NCBI GenBank assembly: GCA_018873225.1
Contig: JAEILZ010000004.1
Coordinates: 930,001-994,000, forward strand
Source: [Phialemoniopsis] sp. UDSM-2020
Lineage: Eukaryota > Ascomycota > Sordariomycetes > Thyridiales > Thyridiaceae
Length of the DNA: 64,000 nt
Direction: 5' to 3'
Made by a program: the position numbers and the translations under genes. The notes beneath the pieces are model-generated. The model made no database searches. It saw nothing but the letters and a program-made list of their open reading frames with translations, and was not told the origin of the DNA. Below are positions 46,657-57,480 of this stretch, piece after piece (the first letter of the stretch is position 1; the number at the start of each line of letters is the position of its first letter).

Positions 46657-47026
46657 TTAACCACCGTGGGACATGTTCTCGGCGCGCAGGCGGATGTCGA
46701 CGCCCTCGTAGATCTTGTCCAGGGCGCGGCCGTCGAGCTTGTCGCGCGCGCAGATGGGCAGGCGCACCTCGATCGGGGCAGAGCGGCCGTGCACGACGTG
46801 GTCAGGGGCCGCGCGGGCGGCGGCGGCGATGCCCTCGCAGATGGCACGCTCCTCCACCAGGCAGGCCGCTGAGCTGGTGCTGGTGAACGGGAGCAGGCCC
46901 ACTGTTTGTATGGGGTTAGATGACGCCTGCATCCAATGTTTGCAGAACATTTTGGCAAGGTGACAGAAACGTACTGAAGAAGGAGCCCACGCTCCAGCTC
47001 TTGGCGTTGTTGCGGGTGTTGACCAT
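46657..47026 (-). CDS. Small protein of unknown function (98 aa), 2 exons
   Basis: Minus-strand exons 47026-46975 and 46901-46657. I do not recognise the family. It starts MVNTRNNAKSWSVGSFF, then a short hydrophobic stretch (MGLLPFTSTSSAA), and is otherwise charged with the tract IEVRLPICARDKLDGRALDK. There is no signal peptide with a clear cleavage site. Support comes from the open frame in GC-rich, codon-biased sequence, the clean intron (gtacgt..acag) that joins both parts in frame, and a TATA box upstream at 47153-47160. It could be a real orphan gene. Confidence 0.6.
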
Positions 47027-47996
47027 GTTGGCGACTTGGGGAGTGTTTCTTAAGGGGTGGTGGGAGGTGTCTTGTCTGAGCGAAGGCTGAGATGGGATGA
47101 AGAGGCTGGAGGAGTAAGTTTAATTCCAGAGGAGAGTCTGGTGAAGACTTCATTTATATAGAAATACTCAACAGAACTTGTTCATGAAGCAGCAGAACTC
47201 AAAGGTTCCCAACCTCTCAAGTTGTCGATGGCCACTCAATAGTCGCCACAAAAAAGTCCGAGTTGCTCAATGCGATGTGATGGCCTTGCAGATCTTCAAA
47301 CCGCCCGTGCGAAGCTGACATGGAGGGGAATCACTATAAGACGGTCTAGGGTCCACGGTAAGTCTACCAATGCGGCAGGAGGACGAGCTTGCCAGTGATG
47401 GCGTGCTGATACCTTTTCCAATCATGGAGATGCTTCATATCACTCATGGCAAGCGCGCTTTGTCATGTTAATGATCGGCAGCGGATTTAGATTCCTAAAA
47501 GGAGCAAAGAATTAGGGTGTCATGGAAGGATTCATCGAGCGCATGAAGTCGCAAATGGCTAGGAGACAGGCTTATCAGACTAATTACTCAACATCACGAG
47601 GATCTGGTTGCAACTCTCTCTATCCAGACAACTGGACTGAGTACACTCCGTGTGAATTGCGAGTTGTGCGCCTGCTTCGTCGCGTCTGCTATCATCCTAC
47701 ACACGGCTCCATTCCTCTATTCGCGTTTCTTGACAAAACATTGTAGTTCATGTAGATTCAATGCACAACAGCCTAGTTTTGCTTCAACTATCTAAGTATA
47801 TTTGACGACTTAGAGTTCGTCTAGTGCCCGGGTAGCTGTCTGCTGTTTTGCTTGTTGTTCTTCCTCGATGATAACAATCATCCTGCATTCTATGCTTTCC
47901 CTGGGGACCGCGCCCTTTTTGGCCGAAGGGTTCATAAAAGCAGCGTGGGGGATGACTGTGCGCAATTAGACTAGTTTCAGCGACGGGAGGTTTGCT
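47027..47996. other. Intergenic spacer
   Basis: Promoter of the 98-aa gene on the left and 3' flank of the CmcJ-like gene on the right. The open frame at 47522-47746 has no recognisable content. Confidence 0.45.
47153..47160 (-). promoter_or_regulatory. TATA box of the 98-aa gene
   Basis: TATATAAA on the minus strand, 127 bp upstream of the ATG at 47026. Confidence 0.5.
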
Positions 47997-48973
47997 TCAG
48001 TACCTACACTTTGGGCCATTCCCTGGATTTGAATCGAAGTTCTTGAATATCAGCAACTCTTCAGGCCGTTGCTGACCATACCACACCCATTTATGATTTT
48101 CATTGTGCCGTAGAACATATGTCTCTGCAACGTAGCCGGGGCCCCCGTGGAAGTGGGAACTCGCCACGTCGGCAAGATCCAAGGAGGAGAACTCGCAGAG
48201 CGCGAGGGGCATGTCTTCGACAGGGAGATTTAATGGCCGCCATGCACTTCTCGACTAATTAGCCCAGCCCAGTTCTTCTTCGCTCCGAAGCTCTTACTTC
48301 ACAATCATAAATCTTGATTTCTTTGGTCCGTCGAGATGTCGTCGGATTTCTTCGGGCGAGAGATAGCGTCGAAGTCTTCTGAAAGCCTCCGGCCATGTAT
48401 GATCGGGAAGGGACTTAGCTTGGCAGACTTTTCACGCAACAACGGTGCACTTACCGACGTGTGGTTTTGTGAATGGAGCATCCGGCATCCCTCTACCGAC
48501 AAGACCAGGAGAGTTCTTCTGGTGCTTTTGTCGTTCGGCTGACCGTGGTTGATTTATACGAAACTAAAAAAGCTCAGCATGTATCGCATGCCTACTTCAG
48601 AAACAACTGTATCAACTACCCTGTAATCAAAAACAAAGGCCTGAGAGGCATTCAAAAGCTTGCGGACATGAGCAGCTGTCTCCCCTAAGTACGCCTCGAC
48701 CTCATCCTGGTCATCAGGATGGGGACTATGAGCAGTCGGGATACTCAAGAGCTCGAAGCCATCTTTCGAGAAATAGTACTTGTCTTGCTCTCGTCTGATA
48801 TCTGTGACAGTGATGTCAGGAGTCTTGACCCAGACTGGGGCTCGCAATGTGCTTTCTGTAGGATCGCCCTCCCAGAAGCGCGGGGTGTTGAGGTCAGCCC
48901 CTGGCTCGTCCTCGAACGATACATAATCGAACGATGTTTGGACGGCGACACCACGAGTCAGAGACTGTCCCAT
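47997..48973 (-). CDS. CmcJ/NvfI-like oxidase, probably splice-damaged, 4 exons
   Basis: Minus-strand exons 48973-48620, 48524-48455, about 48403-48298 (or from 48418) and 48246-47997. The protein (about 259-264 residues) belongs to the CmcJ/NvfI/AsaB group: PTAHSPHPDDQDEVEAYLG, VFDYR, a PHV-D metal motif, RRLRRYLSPEE, AWRPLNLPVEDMPLALCE, and RHNENHKWVWYG near the end. NvfI-type members are iron oxygenases with an HxD..H triad. The third exon should begin at 48403 to give PHVDHTW, matching THVDATP of the neighbouring paralogue, but the two bases before it read CG instead of AG. The nearest usable AG (48420-48419) would add five residues between the His and Asp. Either an error, a non-canonical site or a dying gene. 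Confidence 0.75.
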
Positions 48974-49679
48974 TGAATCGAAGAAAAGAACGAGATGATT
49001 TGATGCTATTGAGACTTGGATTGAGAAAGGCTGTCAATAGTCTGGCTGTGAGCTGAAACTCGACCCTGCCTGAAGTGTTTGCACAGATATAGCGGGGAAC
49101 AAACAAAATCATATTCAGCCGAACTCATCTCTGAAGGGATACCGGAAGGGGCAGATGCTAGTCTCCATGTTCTATCATGACAAGGATAGATGACTGACCG
49201 AAGATCCCAAAACCCACCGCTAGTCCGAGTCCGAGGCCGTCATCAGAATTAAGAGATCTGCAGCTGCCCATGTAACCTTATTTCTACACCTCGGAGTTAG
49301 GTTGACCAAATGGGCAGCTCTTAATTCAGATTGCTTGTTTGAAAGCTTAATCTCACCTCAGCCAAGAACATCATAACAGTGTCGCGTGCTTTCTTACCCT
49401 TTTTGTACCATTGTTTTGACGTAAGGGGTCCCTATGAGTGGTTGAGTGTCATAAATTAATAGATCACTTTTAATTCATTCTGAAGGACCAGTTTCAGAAC
49501 TCTAGTGTCCCGTCCGCGTTGTTGCTCCTTTCAGCCTTCTAAACTCCTTACCCATGTCGCTGCGATTGTAGCCCACTTGTTGCGCCTCCACCTGGATGAG
49601 CATTTGCCTGAGGTATTCCTGTCGTCTAATTGAGCCATAAAGAAACTACGCATTTTGAAATCCCAAACTCAACCAGCTG
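48974..49679. promoter_or_regulatory. Divergent promoter of two CmcJ-like genes
   Basis: 706 bp between two paralogues transcribed away from each other. No other gene. Near 49260-49310 a gtaacc/ggttga-type inverted stretch is present, weak. Confidence 0.4.
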
Positions 49680-50561
49680 ATGGTAGCCAGCTGCTATCAG
49701 GCACCACTCGCAAACATGAGCCCTCTATCTGCACTTGCCAAAGGCCCGTCCACGACGGCGTCTTTTCAGTTCATCAACTGTCCTCCAAATGACAAAGGAG
49801 ATGCGATGTACTACGCAGGGACGCTCCAAGCCCCTGACAGCAACACTCGCTACGACCCTCAGAAAACAACGGTCTCTGGCGTTCCAGTCAAAGACCTAAG
49901 GGGATCCGAGGCATTCCTGTCTCTAGATGTTCACGGTCTCCAGTTCCTCAATTACCCCTACTTTCGCTCCGTCCGCGTGGACTCGAGCACGCCCGACATC
50001 ATGGCATATTTGGCCGACATGACCGCCACGGTCAAGGACCTCTTCAAAGCTGAGATGGTCTTCTGCTTCGACTACAAGTTCCGCAAGAATATGAACTACT
50101 TGGGCGAGGGGGACTTCAATCAGATCCTCAAGGACCTGGCGTTGACGAATGATCGCTCCATCGCCGACCCGGCGTCGTTCATGACACACGTCGACGCCAC
50201 CCCCGCAGGTGCAATGAGGCGATTGCGAAGGTATATGACTGATCCGGAATGCAAGAAGTATCTGGACCATCCGGAGAAATATCGTGTGCGCATCATGAAC
50301 GTCTGGCGTCCAGTTGCGCAGATGGTCTACGATCGGCCACTGGGCCTCTGCGATTACTTCTCGACAGTCCCCGAGGACTATGTTCCCGTACAATTCCACA
50401 CATCGACTGAGAACGTGGGAGAGGTGTACTGGCTGCGACACAACAAGGACCAGAAATGGTACTACATCAGCTCTCAAACACCGGATGAATTGCTCATGTT
50501 TCTCAACTATGATTCGGATTTCAGAGATGGCCCGAAATGTAGGTATCAAATCCTGAAATGA
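49680..50561 (+). CDS. CmcJ/NvfI-like oxidase, intact copy
   Basis: One exon of 293 residues; the second ATG (49716, MSPLSALAKGP) is as likely a start. Family blocks are GVPVKDLRGSE, FDYKFRKNM, THVDATP (His170, Asp172 as probable iron ligands), RRLRRYMTDPE, NVWRPVAQMVYDRPLGLCD, EVYWLRHNKDQKWYYIS and DELLMFLNYDSD. Relatives hydroxylate, desaturate or form endoperoxides on terpenoid and other natural products, without 2-oxoglutarate in the case of NvfI. No signal peptide. Lack of introns against three in the paralogue means that the pair is not a very recent duplication. It ends in the same GPKCRY motif as the paralogue. Confidence 0.88.
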   Translation: MVASCYQAPLANMSPLSALAKGPSTTASFQFINCPPNDKGDAMYYAGTLQAPDSNTRYDPQKTTVSGVPVKDLRGSEAFLSLDVHGLQFLNYPYFRSVRVDSSTPDIMAYLADMTATVKDLFKAEMVFCFDYKFRKNMNYLGEGDFNQILKDLALTNDRSIADPASFMTHVDATPAGAMRRLRRYMTDPECKKYLDHPEKYRVRIMNVWRPVAQMVYDRPLGLCDYFSTVPEDYVPVQFHTSTENVGEVYWLRHNKDQKWYYISSQTPDELLMFLNYDSDFRDGPKCRYQILK

Positions 50562-51948
50562 TCATTGCGAGCCCTAAACTCATAATTCTTTGCCAGGTAT
50601 TCCTCATTGTTCTTTTCAGCATCCAGATTACCCAGATTCTAGCGACCGTCAGAGCTTGGAGCTACGCATGGCTGTTATCAGTCGGAAGAAGGATTGAATG
50701 CTTTGGATAAGGGACTTAGTTTCGTATATTATACTGGTGTTCCAGCCATGTCTCTAGATATGTACCTTGCTATCAAGAGCTATGATATAAACTGAGCTCT
50801 CTTGGTAATTCAGTGTCATTCATCGTGATATGATAGATGCATACAAGTGAATCGAATGAGATAACACAACTTCCATTACGCTGCAACATCGATTTTGCGT
50901 TGGCCATCAAGAGATCCTTCAGTGCCCACAACATGCTTATGGGAGGACGGCAGCTAAGGAAGAACCGGGGGCGTCTCGGCACTTTACAGGACCACTCTCG
51001 TCTTGCAAGTCATGGTAAGCCCCTTTAAGTCTTGAACAGCCGAAGGAAGTCCTACCAGGTGGAGAAGGCACAACAACACCTGCCACTTTTGGTTGTCACG
51101 AGGGGCGATCTTAAGCTCTCAACCATGATGCCAACTGGTTGGAAAATGGTGTAAGATGCTACCCTCGATAAGCCAACGGCTTAACATGAGTGTCTATGAT
51201 GTAGCACACTTCCAGCCTACCGATTCCTTGTTATTATCGTCAAGAATATAACTCTCTAAGTCGCCAAGGCATGGAAAAGAGAAGCAATGGACATGTAAAA
51301 GCTTGTTTTTGTCAGCCTGTCAGACGTTCGCTCTGGTCACTTCATAAACTCAACGGCTTTTTAGCCGCCGAAACTCCCGCCTCGGACATAGATCTTACTA
51401 GATTAGGTTTGTCTTACACCATACGCTAAGTCCGGGTGAGCCCTTGGGAGGGTAGCAGTGCGACAGTAAATGTAGATCGGTCTTTTGCTGACTCTCGTGG
51501 TATTGCGGTGTCAAAGGATCAGCGAAGTGCTGCATGTGAGAACAAGTTGAGTGGGCAACAAACGCCTTTTCAAGTGCATTGCTGATAAGGCAAAGAACTG
51601 ATCCTAGTTTCAAATATCTATAGACAAGAGGGAGTACATGTATTTTCCTGCAGCAACGTGCCTGGATGAGTGCAGTGTTTCCACGTCCGACTCGATACTC
51701 CCCCTAGCAGACACGGCTCGACTAATCGAAGCTGCATCGGACCTGAGTGACGATGGAGCTTTGTCCATTCCCATGAAACACTTGAGCACCACCAGAAAGC
51801 GTTCCACTACCAGACCCTCCATTTTGGTACTGCCATTGAAAATCGTACGGGTCTCCCGAATTTGGGCACGTAATGGTCACTGGCCCGGGCGTCGCCTCAC
51901 CGAATCCTGCAGTGCAGATACTTTAGCCTTGGACAGCAGATGAGGTCA
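50562..51948. other. Intergenic spacer, no supported gene
   Basis: 1.4 kb. Open frames such as 51638-51943 lack similarity, splice sites or codon bias. Confidence 0.5.
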
Positions 51949-52122
51949 CTAGATATAAGTGTACGAACCCGTCGAACACCATGCGCCATTGCAATGACAG
52001 TTGGTGGACAGCTGTTTTCCAGGAGTGGTGAAGTCGAAATAACAGCAACCATTTAGGTTGGGAGAGCATGGCTCTGCGGAGACGGCAGCAGCCACAAAGA
52101 TGATCGAAGCTAAGAGTCTCAT
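51949..52122 (-). CDS. Small cysteine-rich secreted protein (57 aa)
   Basis: From the ATG at 52122 the protein begins MRLLASIIFVAAAVSA, a clear signal peptide with an AxA-type cleavage site. The mature part is about 41 residues with six cysteines in the pattern C-x6-CC-x14-C-x-C-x4-C. It is short on charge and rich in Thr, Ser and Asn. An in-frame ATG at 52182 would add 20 residues in front of the signal peptide, and it lies only 24 bp from the TATA box, so it is unlikely. The shape fits secreted effector-like, antimicrobial or cell-wall proteins; no family is recognised and no activity is claimed. It lies about 0.9 kb from the A+T-rich block. Confidence 0.75.
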   Translation of the reverse strand: MRLLASIIFVAAAVSAEPCSPNLNGCCYFDFTTPGKQLSTNCHCNGAWCSTGSYTYI

Positions 52123-52205
52123 TCTGATGAAGCTCGGACAATGTTTCTTAAAGGCGACAGGCACTTTCAGAGCGCACGGCATGGCAAACCTGTGTCTACG
52201 CGCGA

Positions 52206-52213
52206 CTTATATA
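52206..52213 (-). promoter_or_regulatory. TATA box of the small secreted protein gene
   Basis: TATATAAG on the minus strand, 84 bp upstream of the ATG at 52122, a canonical distance. It supports the short start over the longer one. Confidence 0.6.
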
Positions 52214-53022
52214 CACCTTTGCGACCCAGGCCGAGGTTGATGCTGTAAGCTGACAGGCAACATACTGTCAGGACGTGGTAGAGTTCGCATGTACCCGCCG
52301 GAAACGCTTGACTCCGAGCGCAGTATCTGACTGATACACGATGTCACTGTCTTATTACCCTTGCAATCTTACATAATCTATCGCCGAGGTCATTACCTGG
52401 ATAGAAACTAGGAAGGACTCTTTGACATTCGAGGATTAGTGTTGTAATTGCTGCCATGAGGCAGGGAGGGGTGTGCAACGGGCGGTATTTCTGCCTGAGG
52501 ACTACAAGAAGCCATTTCAAGCATCTGTGGATCGCTTCCTAGCCTGATCATGCATTTTGAGAGATTAGATCCGACGGCACCCGTCATTCTCAGCCTCGTG
52601 GTGGGACGATAGGCTATCCACTAGTACTTGAGGTGTTCGTAAACCACCAAGACATCATCAATTCGTCAAGCTTGGAGTACAAAGCTTTATGAATGGTGGA
52701 ACTTCACTGGCTGAGATCCTCGTCTCAGGCAATCTTCGCAACCTAATCACCGTCCAGGTTGTTTGTGGTTGAAGTGGATTATTGCTAACCTGCATGTACT
52801 CATCGCATGATGCCATTCTCGGAATCGGTCCCAAAATCTCGGGTGCGGCTGCAGCACTGAAAGTGTGCTAGTCGTCTTGATGACTATAGCCCAGTGGATG
52901 GAAGGTACTCACCATGTGATAACTGTTGTGGTATGGCATGGAGTCGGCTGCGTCCCAGACTTGGTGGGAGCTGGGCAGGGGAGCTGGCTCGTCGGGGATG
53001 CAACAGGTGGGATGGCGGCTTG
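52214..53022. other. Intergenic spacer left of the A+T-rich block
   Basis: 0.8 kb of ordinary composition with no supported gene, ending at the TA next to the left inverted repeat. Confidence 0.5.
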
Positions 53023-53024
53023 TA

Positions 53025-53058
53025 CGGAGTCCGAGAGCGCTCACTGTAACAAAACCCA
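53025..53058 (+). repeat. Left terminal inverted repeat
   Basis: 34 bp, identical to the reverse complement of 59377-59410. Preceded by TA. Weaker similarity continues inward for about 25 bp. Confidence 0.85.
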
Positions 53059-56000
53059 ATTTTCCAATGTAGATCCACCCTAATGTAGATTTATAAATTA
53101 AAATTAGATAAGTATTTATTCTTAAAAAGAATTATTACCTAATTATTATTCTTATAAAGCTAAATATCCTTATATCCATTAGATAATTTAAAAAAAAAAA
53201 TTCAATTAGTACATACGGGTCTATATAAGTTTGTATAAACTGTAATATCAGTATATAAATCCAGTCTTATTTAGAGCGTCCTATATAATACCACTTAAAA
53301 GGATACTAGCTAGTAATAGATATTCTATTATAGATAATTCTTATTTTAATATACTTAAATAATAACTAATATAGATCATTTATATTAAATACAGATTTAA
53401 TCTCCTAGTAAAACTAATTAATCTTACTAAATTACTAGATAATACTATAAATATAAGTACTATTTAAAATAGTCTTATTAGTTAATTAAATAGTTTAGGA
53501 TTTATTATATTTACCTTAAATATTAATAATATCTCTTAATCTACCTTGCAATTATTTATTAATTCTATTAATACTACTATCTAGTATTAATTAAAAAGTA
53601 TTTAAAAGATAAAAAAAGTAAAATAAGACTTTATAGTACTTATTTAACTTATACTTTATATTAAAGAATATTTTATAAATTAGACTGCTAATCTATCTTT
53701 TATAAAATACTACTAAATCTTACTACTTAATAAGTTCTACCTTTAAAGCTTTCTAATTAATAATATATATAATAGTATAGATAAGCTTATTTAAGGTTTA
53801 CTTTATACCTATAATTACTTAATAGTTTATTAATATAAATAATAGTAATTTATTATAGGAGTTATTAATAGAAATAGTTATTCTATTATAAAGTATATTA
53901 GAAATTAATTAATATTATTTAGCCTATATATAGTTTTAAAGCTTATTAGTAATAATTAGATTAAGAATAGCTACTTCTTAATTCTACTTATTACTAAGGA
54001 GACTACTAAGAGTATAAAGTAAAATAAGTAAATATAAGAGAAGAACTAAACTATTTAAAAGGAGATTAAATTAGTTAAAAAAGAGAAATATATTATAAAA
54101 GGAAAGTAAAAGATAATTAAAAAGGAAAAGAAGTTAATTAAGCTAAAGAAAGACTCTATAACTTCAATTAAGGAGAAGATATATTATTAAAGAATAGATA
54201 TCTCTATATCAGCTAAAGAGCTAGTTAATAAGGTTAATTTAATATTAATTATAAATAATTATATAGGGGCTAATAAGCTCTCTACTATACCAATCTATAT
54301 ATAAAAGATCCATTTAATATAGGGATTAAAGAAGGAGAGTTTTATACCTTTTAAAATAAATATATAATAAGTCTCTTAAAAGCACTTATATTTAAAGATA
54401 TAAATAACTATACTAGCTAGTTTAAATAGAATTATCTTTAAATTGCACTGTATTAAGGTTTAACTCTTACAATCTAACTTATAATAAGATTAATAAAAAG
54501 TATTTAACTCTACTAATAGGAGAATTAAATATAAAAAGCTTTAAATAAATCCCTTACTTATAATATAAAGATAATTTAAATTATAAGAAATTATACTTAA
54601 TAAAGAATAGGTTTAATACTTATTATAAAGGAATATAACTTAGTATTCTACTATATTTAGCTATAATTTAATAATAGACTTTTATAGTTTCTTTAAATAG
54701 ATAGTAATTTAGATTAATATTATTAAAATTAGTAATACTTTTAAGTATACTAATCTATTTAAATATAATATTAATATAATAATTAGGTGTATAATCCTAA
54801 TTAATTATATAATAAAATACTTAAAGCTTACTAGACTTAATATATAGTTAATTAAGTTACTTTTAAATTATATAGGCATTTTAAAGTTATATAAAGTTAG
54901 TAAACTCTATATAAATTTAAGGTATATAAATATATAGTAGTACAATACAGTTAATAAGTAAGTCCTTATTAAACTATCCTTTACTTACTAATATAAAGAA
55001 ATACTCCTATAATAAGATTAAATTATACTTTATAATAGAAAGTATTTAAACTTATAATCTATTTTAATACTTAATCTTTATAAAGTTTATCCTACTATTA
55101 TTTAATTTTAATATTTTTAATACTCTTTTTAAAGGACTAGTAATACTTAAAAGTAAGAGCTAAACTACTAAAAGAAGAGATATTAATATAGAGATTAGTA
55201 ATATTAAAAATAAATAGGCCTATATTAGCTTATATAGGTATATTTAGGTTTTATAAATATTAGTCTCTAGCTTATCTCTATTATATATACTTAAATAACT
55301 AATAATATATACTAGCTATAAGTATTATTTTAATACTATGATTTAAATAAATCATTAAAAGGATATATTTATAGCTTTTTATAGCTTTAATATATTATAT
55401 AAAGACACTTCTTACTATATTTATAAATACACCAATATAAAACTATATAATATATTATAAATAAGTATTAATAGTAGTATAAACCTTAATTTCAAAAGGA
55501 TTAAGCTTATAATAGCTATTAAGAGACTAAATATAGTTTAAACCTAAATAGGTCTAACCTTTATAAAGTTATTAAACTTATATAAGATATTAATTAATTT
55601 CATTCTAATGGAATTCTTAATAAACATTCTAAAGAAGGTTATATAGAATATTATATTATTATTAATATATATAAATATATAATAATTAAATACCTATTTA
55701 ATATATAATATTACTTATAACTTACTCTTCTTTAAAGAACTATTAAAGTTAGATTTAAATAGAGAGAATTATAGATAAATTGTATTAGTAAAAGATTTAT
55801 AGCTCTTTATATAAGATAATAATACTAGTAATAGATATTATAAATCCTTTATATTAGAGATATTAAATGAATTATTAATCGCTTAAGCTAAGTTTAAAGT
55901 AGAGCTTCTTTAAATAGGCTGTAAATACTTTACTTTTAATTATATAGATCTATTTCAATTTAATACCCTATTATATAAGTAGATAGTAAAGTTACATTTA

Positions 56001-56380
56001 TAATAAAAAGATATAATAAAGATATTATAGCTCTTAAAGAATATCAGTATAGGATATACTAGCTTCTACCTACTTAAGCAGCTAAATACAGTGCTATATA
56101 GCCTTATACTTAGAATATACTATTATAAGCTAATATATAAAAGTGTAAGAGGGTTTAAAAAGTATATAAAATGAATAAATTTATTTATATATAAATACAT
56201 ATAATCTTTTATTATTAAAATAAATAAATAAGTAAAATTCTATTTATAAAATAAAATCTAAAGAATTTAAATAAATAAAAGGAATTTAGATAAAATTTAA
56301 ATAAATTAAATTAAATTAATTAAAATTAAAAGAAATATTATTTTTAATTAAATAAAATACTATTTAATAAAAGATTATTT

Positions 56381-57480
56381 AATAAAAATTAAATAAATAA
56401 AGCTTTATTAAATAAAAATTAAATAAATAAAGCCTTATTAAATAAAAGTTAAATAAATAAAGATTTATTAAATAAAAATTAAATAAATAAAGTTTTATTA
56501 AATAAAAGATTATTTAATAGGAATTAAATAAATAAAGCCTTATTAAATAAAAATTAAATAAATAAAGATTTATTAAATAGAAATTAAATAAATAAAGCTT
56601 TATTAAATAAAAGATTATTTAATAGGAATTAAATAAATAAAATCTTATTAAATAAAAGTTAAATAAATAAAGATTTATTAAATAAAAATTAAATAAATAA
56701 AGCTTTATTAAATAAAAATTAAATAAATAAGATTTTATTAAATAGAAATTAAATAAATAAAAATTAAATAAATAAAAGTTAAATAAATAAAACTTTATTA
56801 AATAGAAATTAAATAAATAAAGATTTATTAAATAAAAATAACTTTAAATAAAACTTAATTAAATAAAGTTTTATTAAATAAAAGTTAAATAAATAAAACT
56901 TTATTAAATAGAAATTAAATAAATAAAAATTAAATAAATAAAGTTTTATTAAATAAAAGTTAAATAAATAGAATTTTATTAAATAAAAGTTAAATAAATA
57001 AAACTTTATTAAATAAAACTTTATTAAATAAAACTTTATTAAATAAAACTTTATTAAATAGAAATTAAATAAATAAAGCTTTATTAAATAAAAGTTAAAT
57101 AAATAAAATTTTATTAAATAAAAATTAAATAAATAAAGCTTTATTAAATAAAAATTAAATAAATAAGACTTTATTAAATAGAAATTAAATAAATAAAAAT
57201 TAAATAAATAAAGCTTTATTAAATAAAATTAAATAAATAAAGTTTTATTAAATAAAAATTAAATAAATAAAGATTAAATAAATAAGACTTTATTAAATAG
57301 AAATTAAATAAATAAAGATTAAATAAATAAGACTTTATTAAAAAAAAATTAAATAAATAAAAGTTAAAATAAAACTTTATTAAATAGAAATTAAATAAGT
57401 AAAAGTTAAATAAATAAAACCTTATTAAATAAAATTTAATAAATAAAATCTTACTAAATAAAATTAAATAAATAAAGCTT
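56381..57480. repeat. A+T-rich 30-bp minisatellite array
   Basis: About 35 head-to-tail copies of a 30-bp unit whose first 20 bases read agctttattaaataaaaatt, then aaataaataa. The third and fourth bases vary between copies (CT, CC, AT, TT, AC), often by C/T change. Some copies carry a short inserted variant (agattatttaatagg). Degenerate units extend to about 57600. Confidence 0.85.

Noticed and set aside
51638..51943. 101-codon plus-strand open frame beside the small secreted protein
   Set aside because: No recognisable features, and it lies in the 3' flank of the opposite-strand gene.
51949..52182. Longer start of the small secreted protein
   Set aside because: Would bury the signal peptide 20 residues in and leave only 24 bp to the TATA box.
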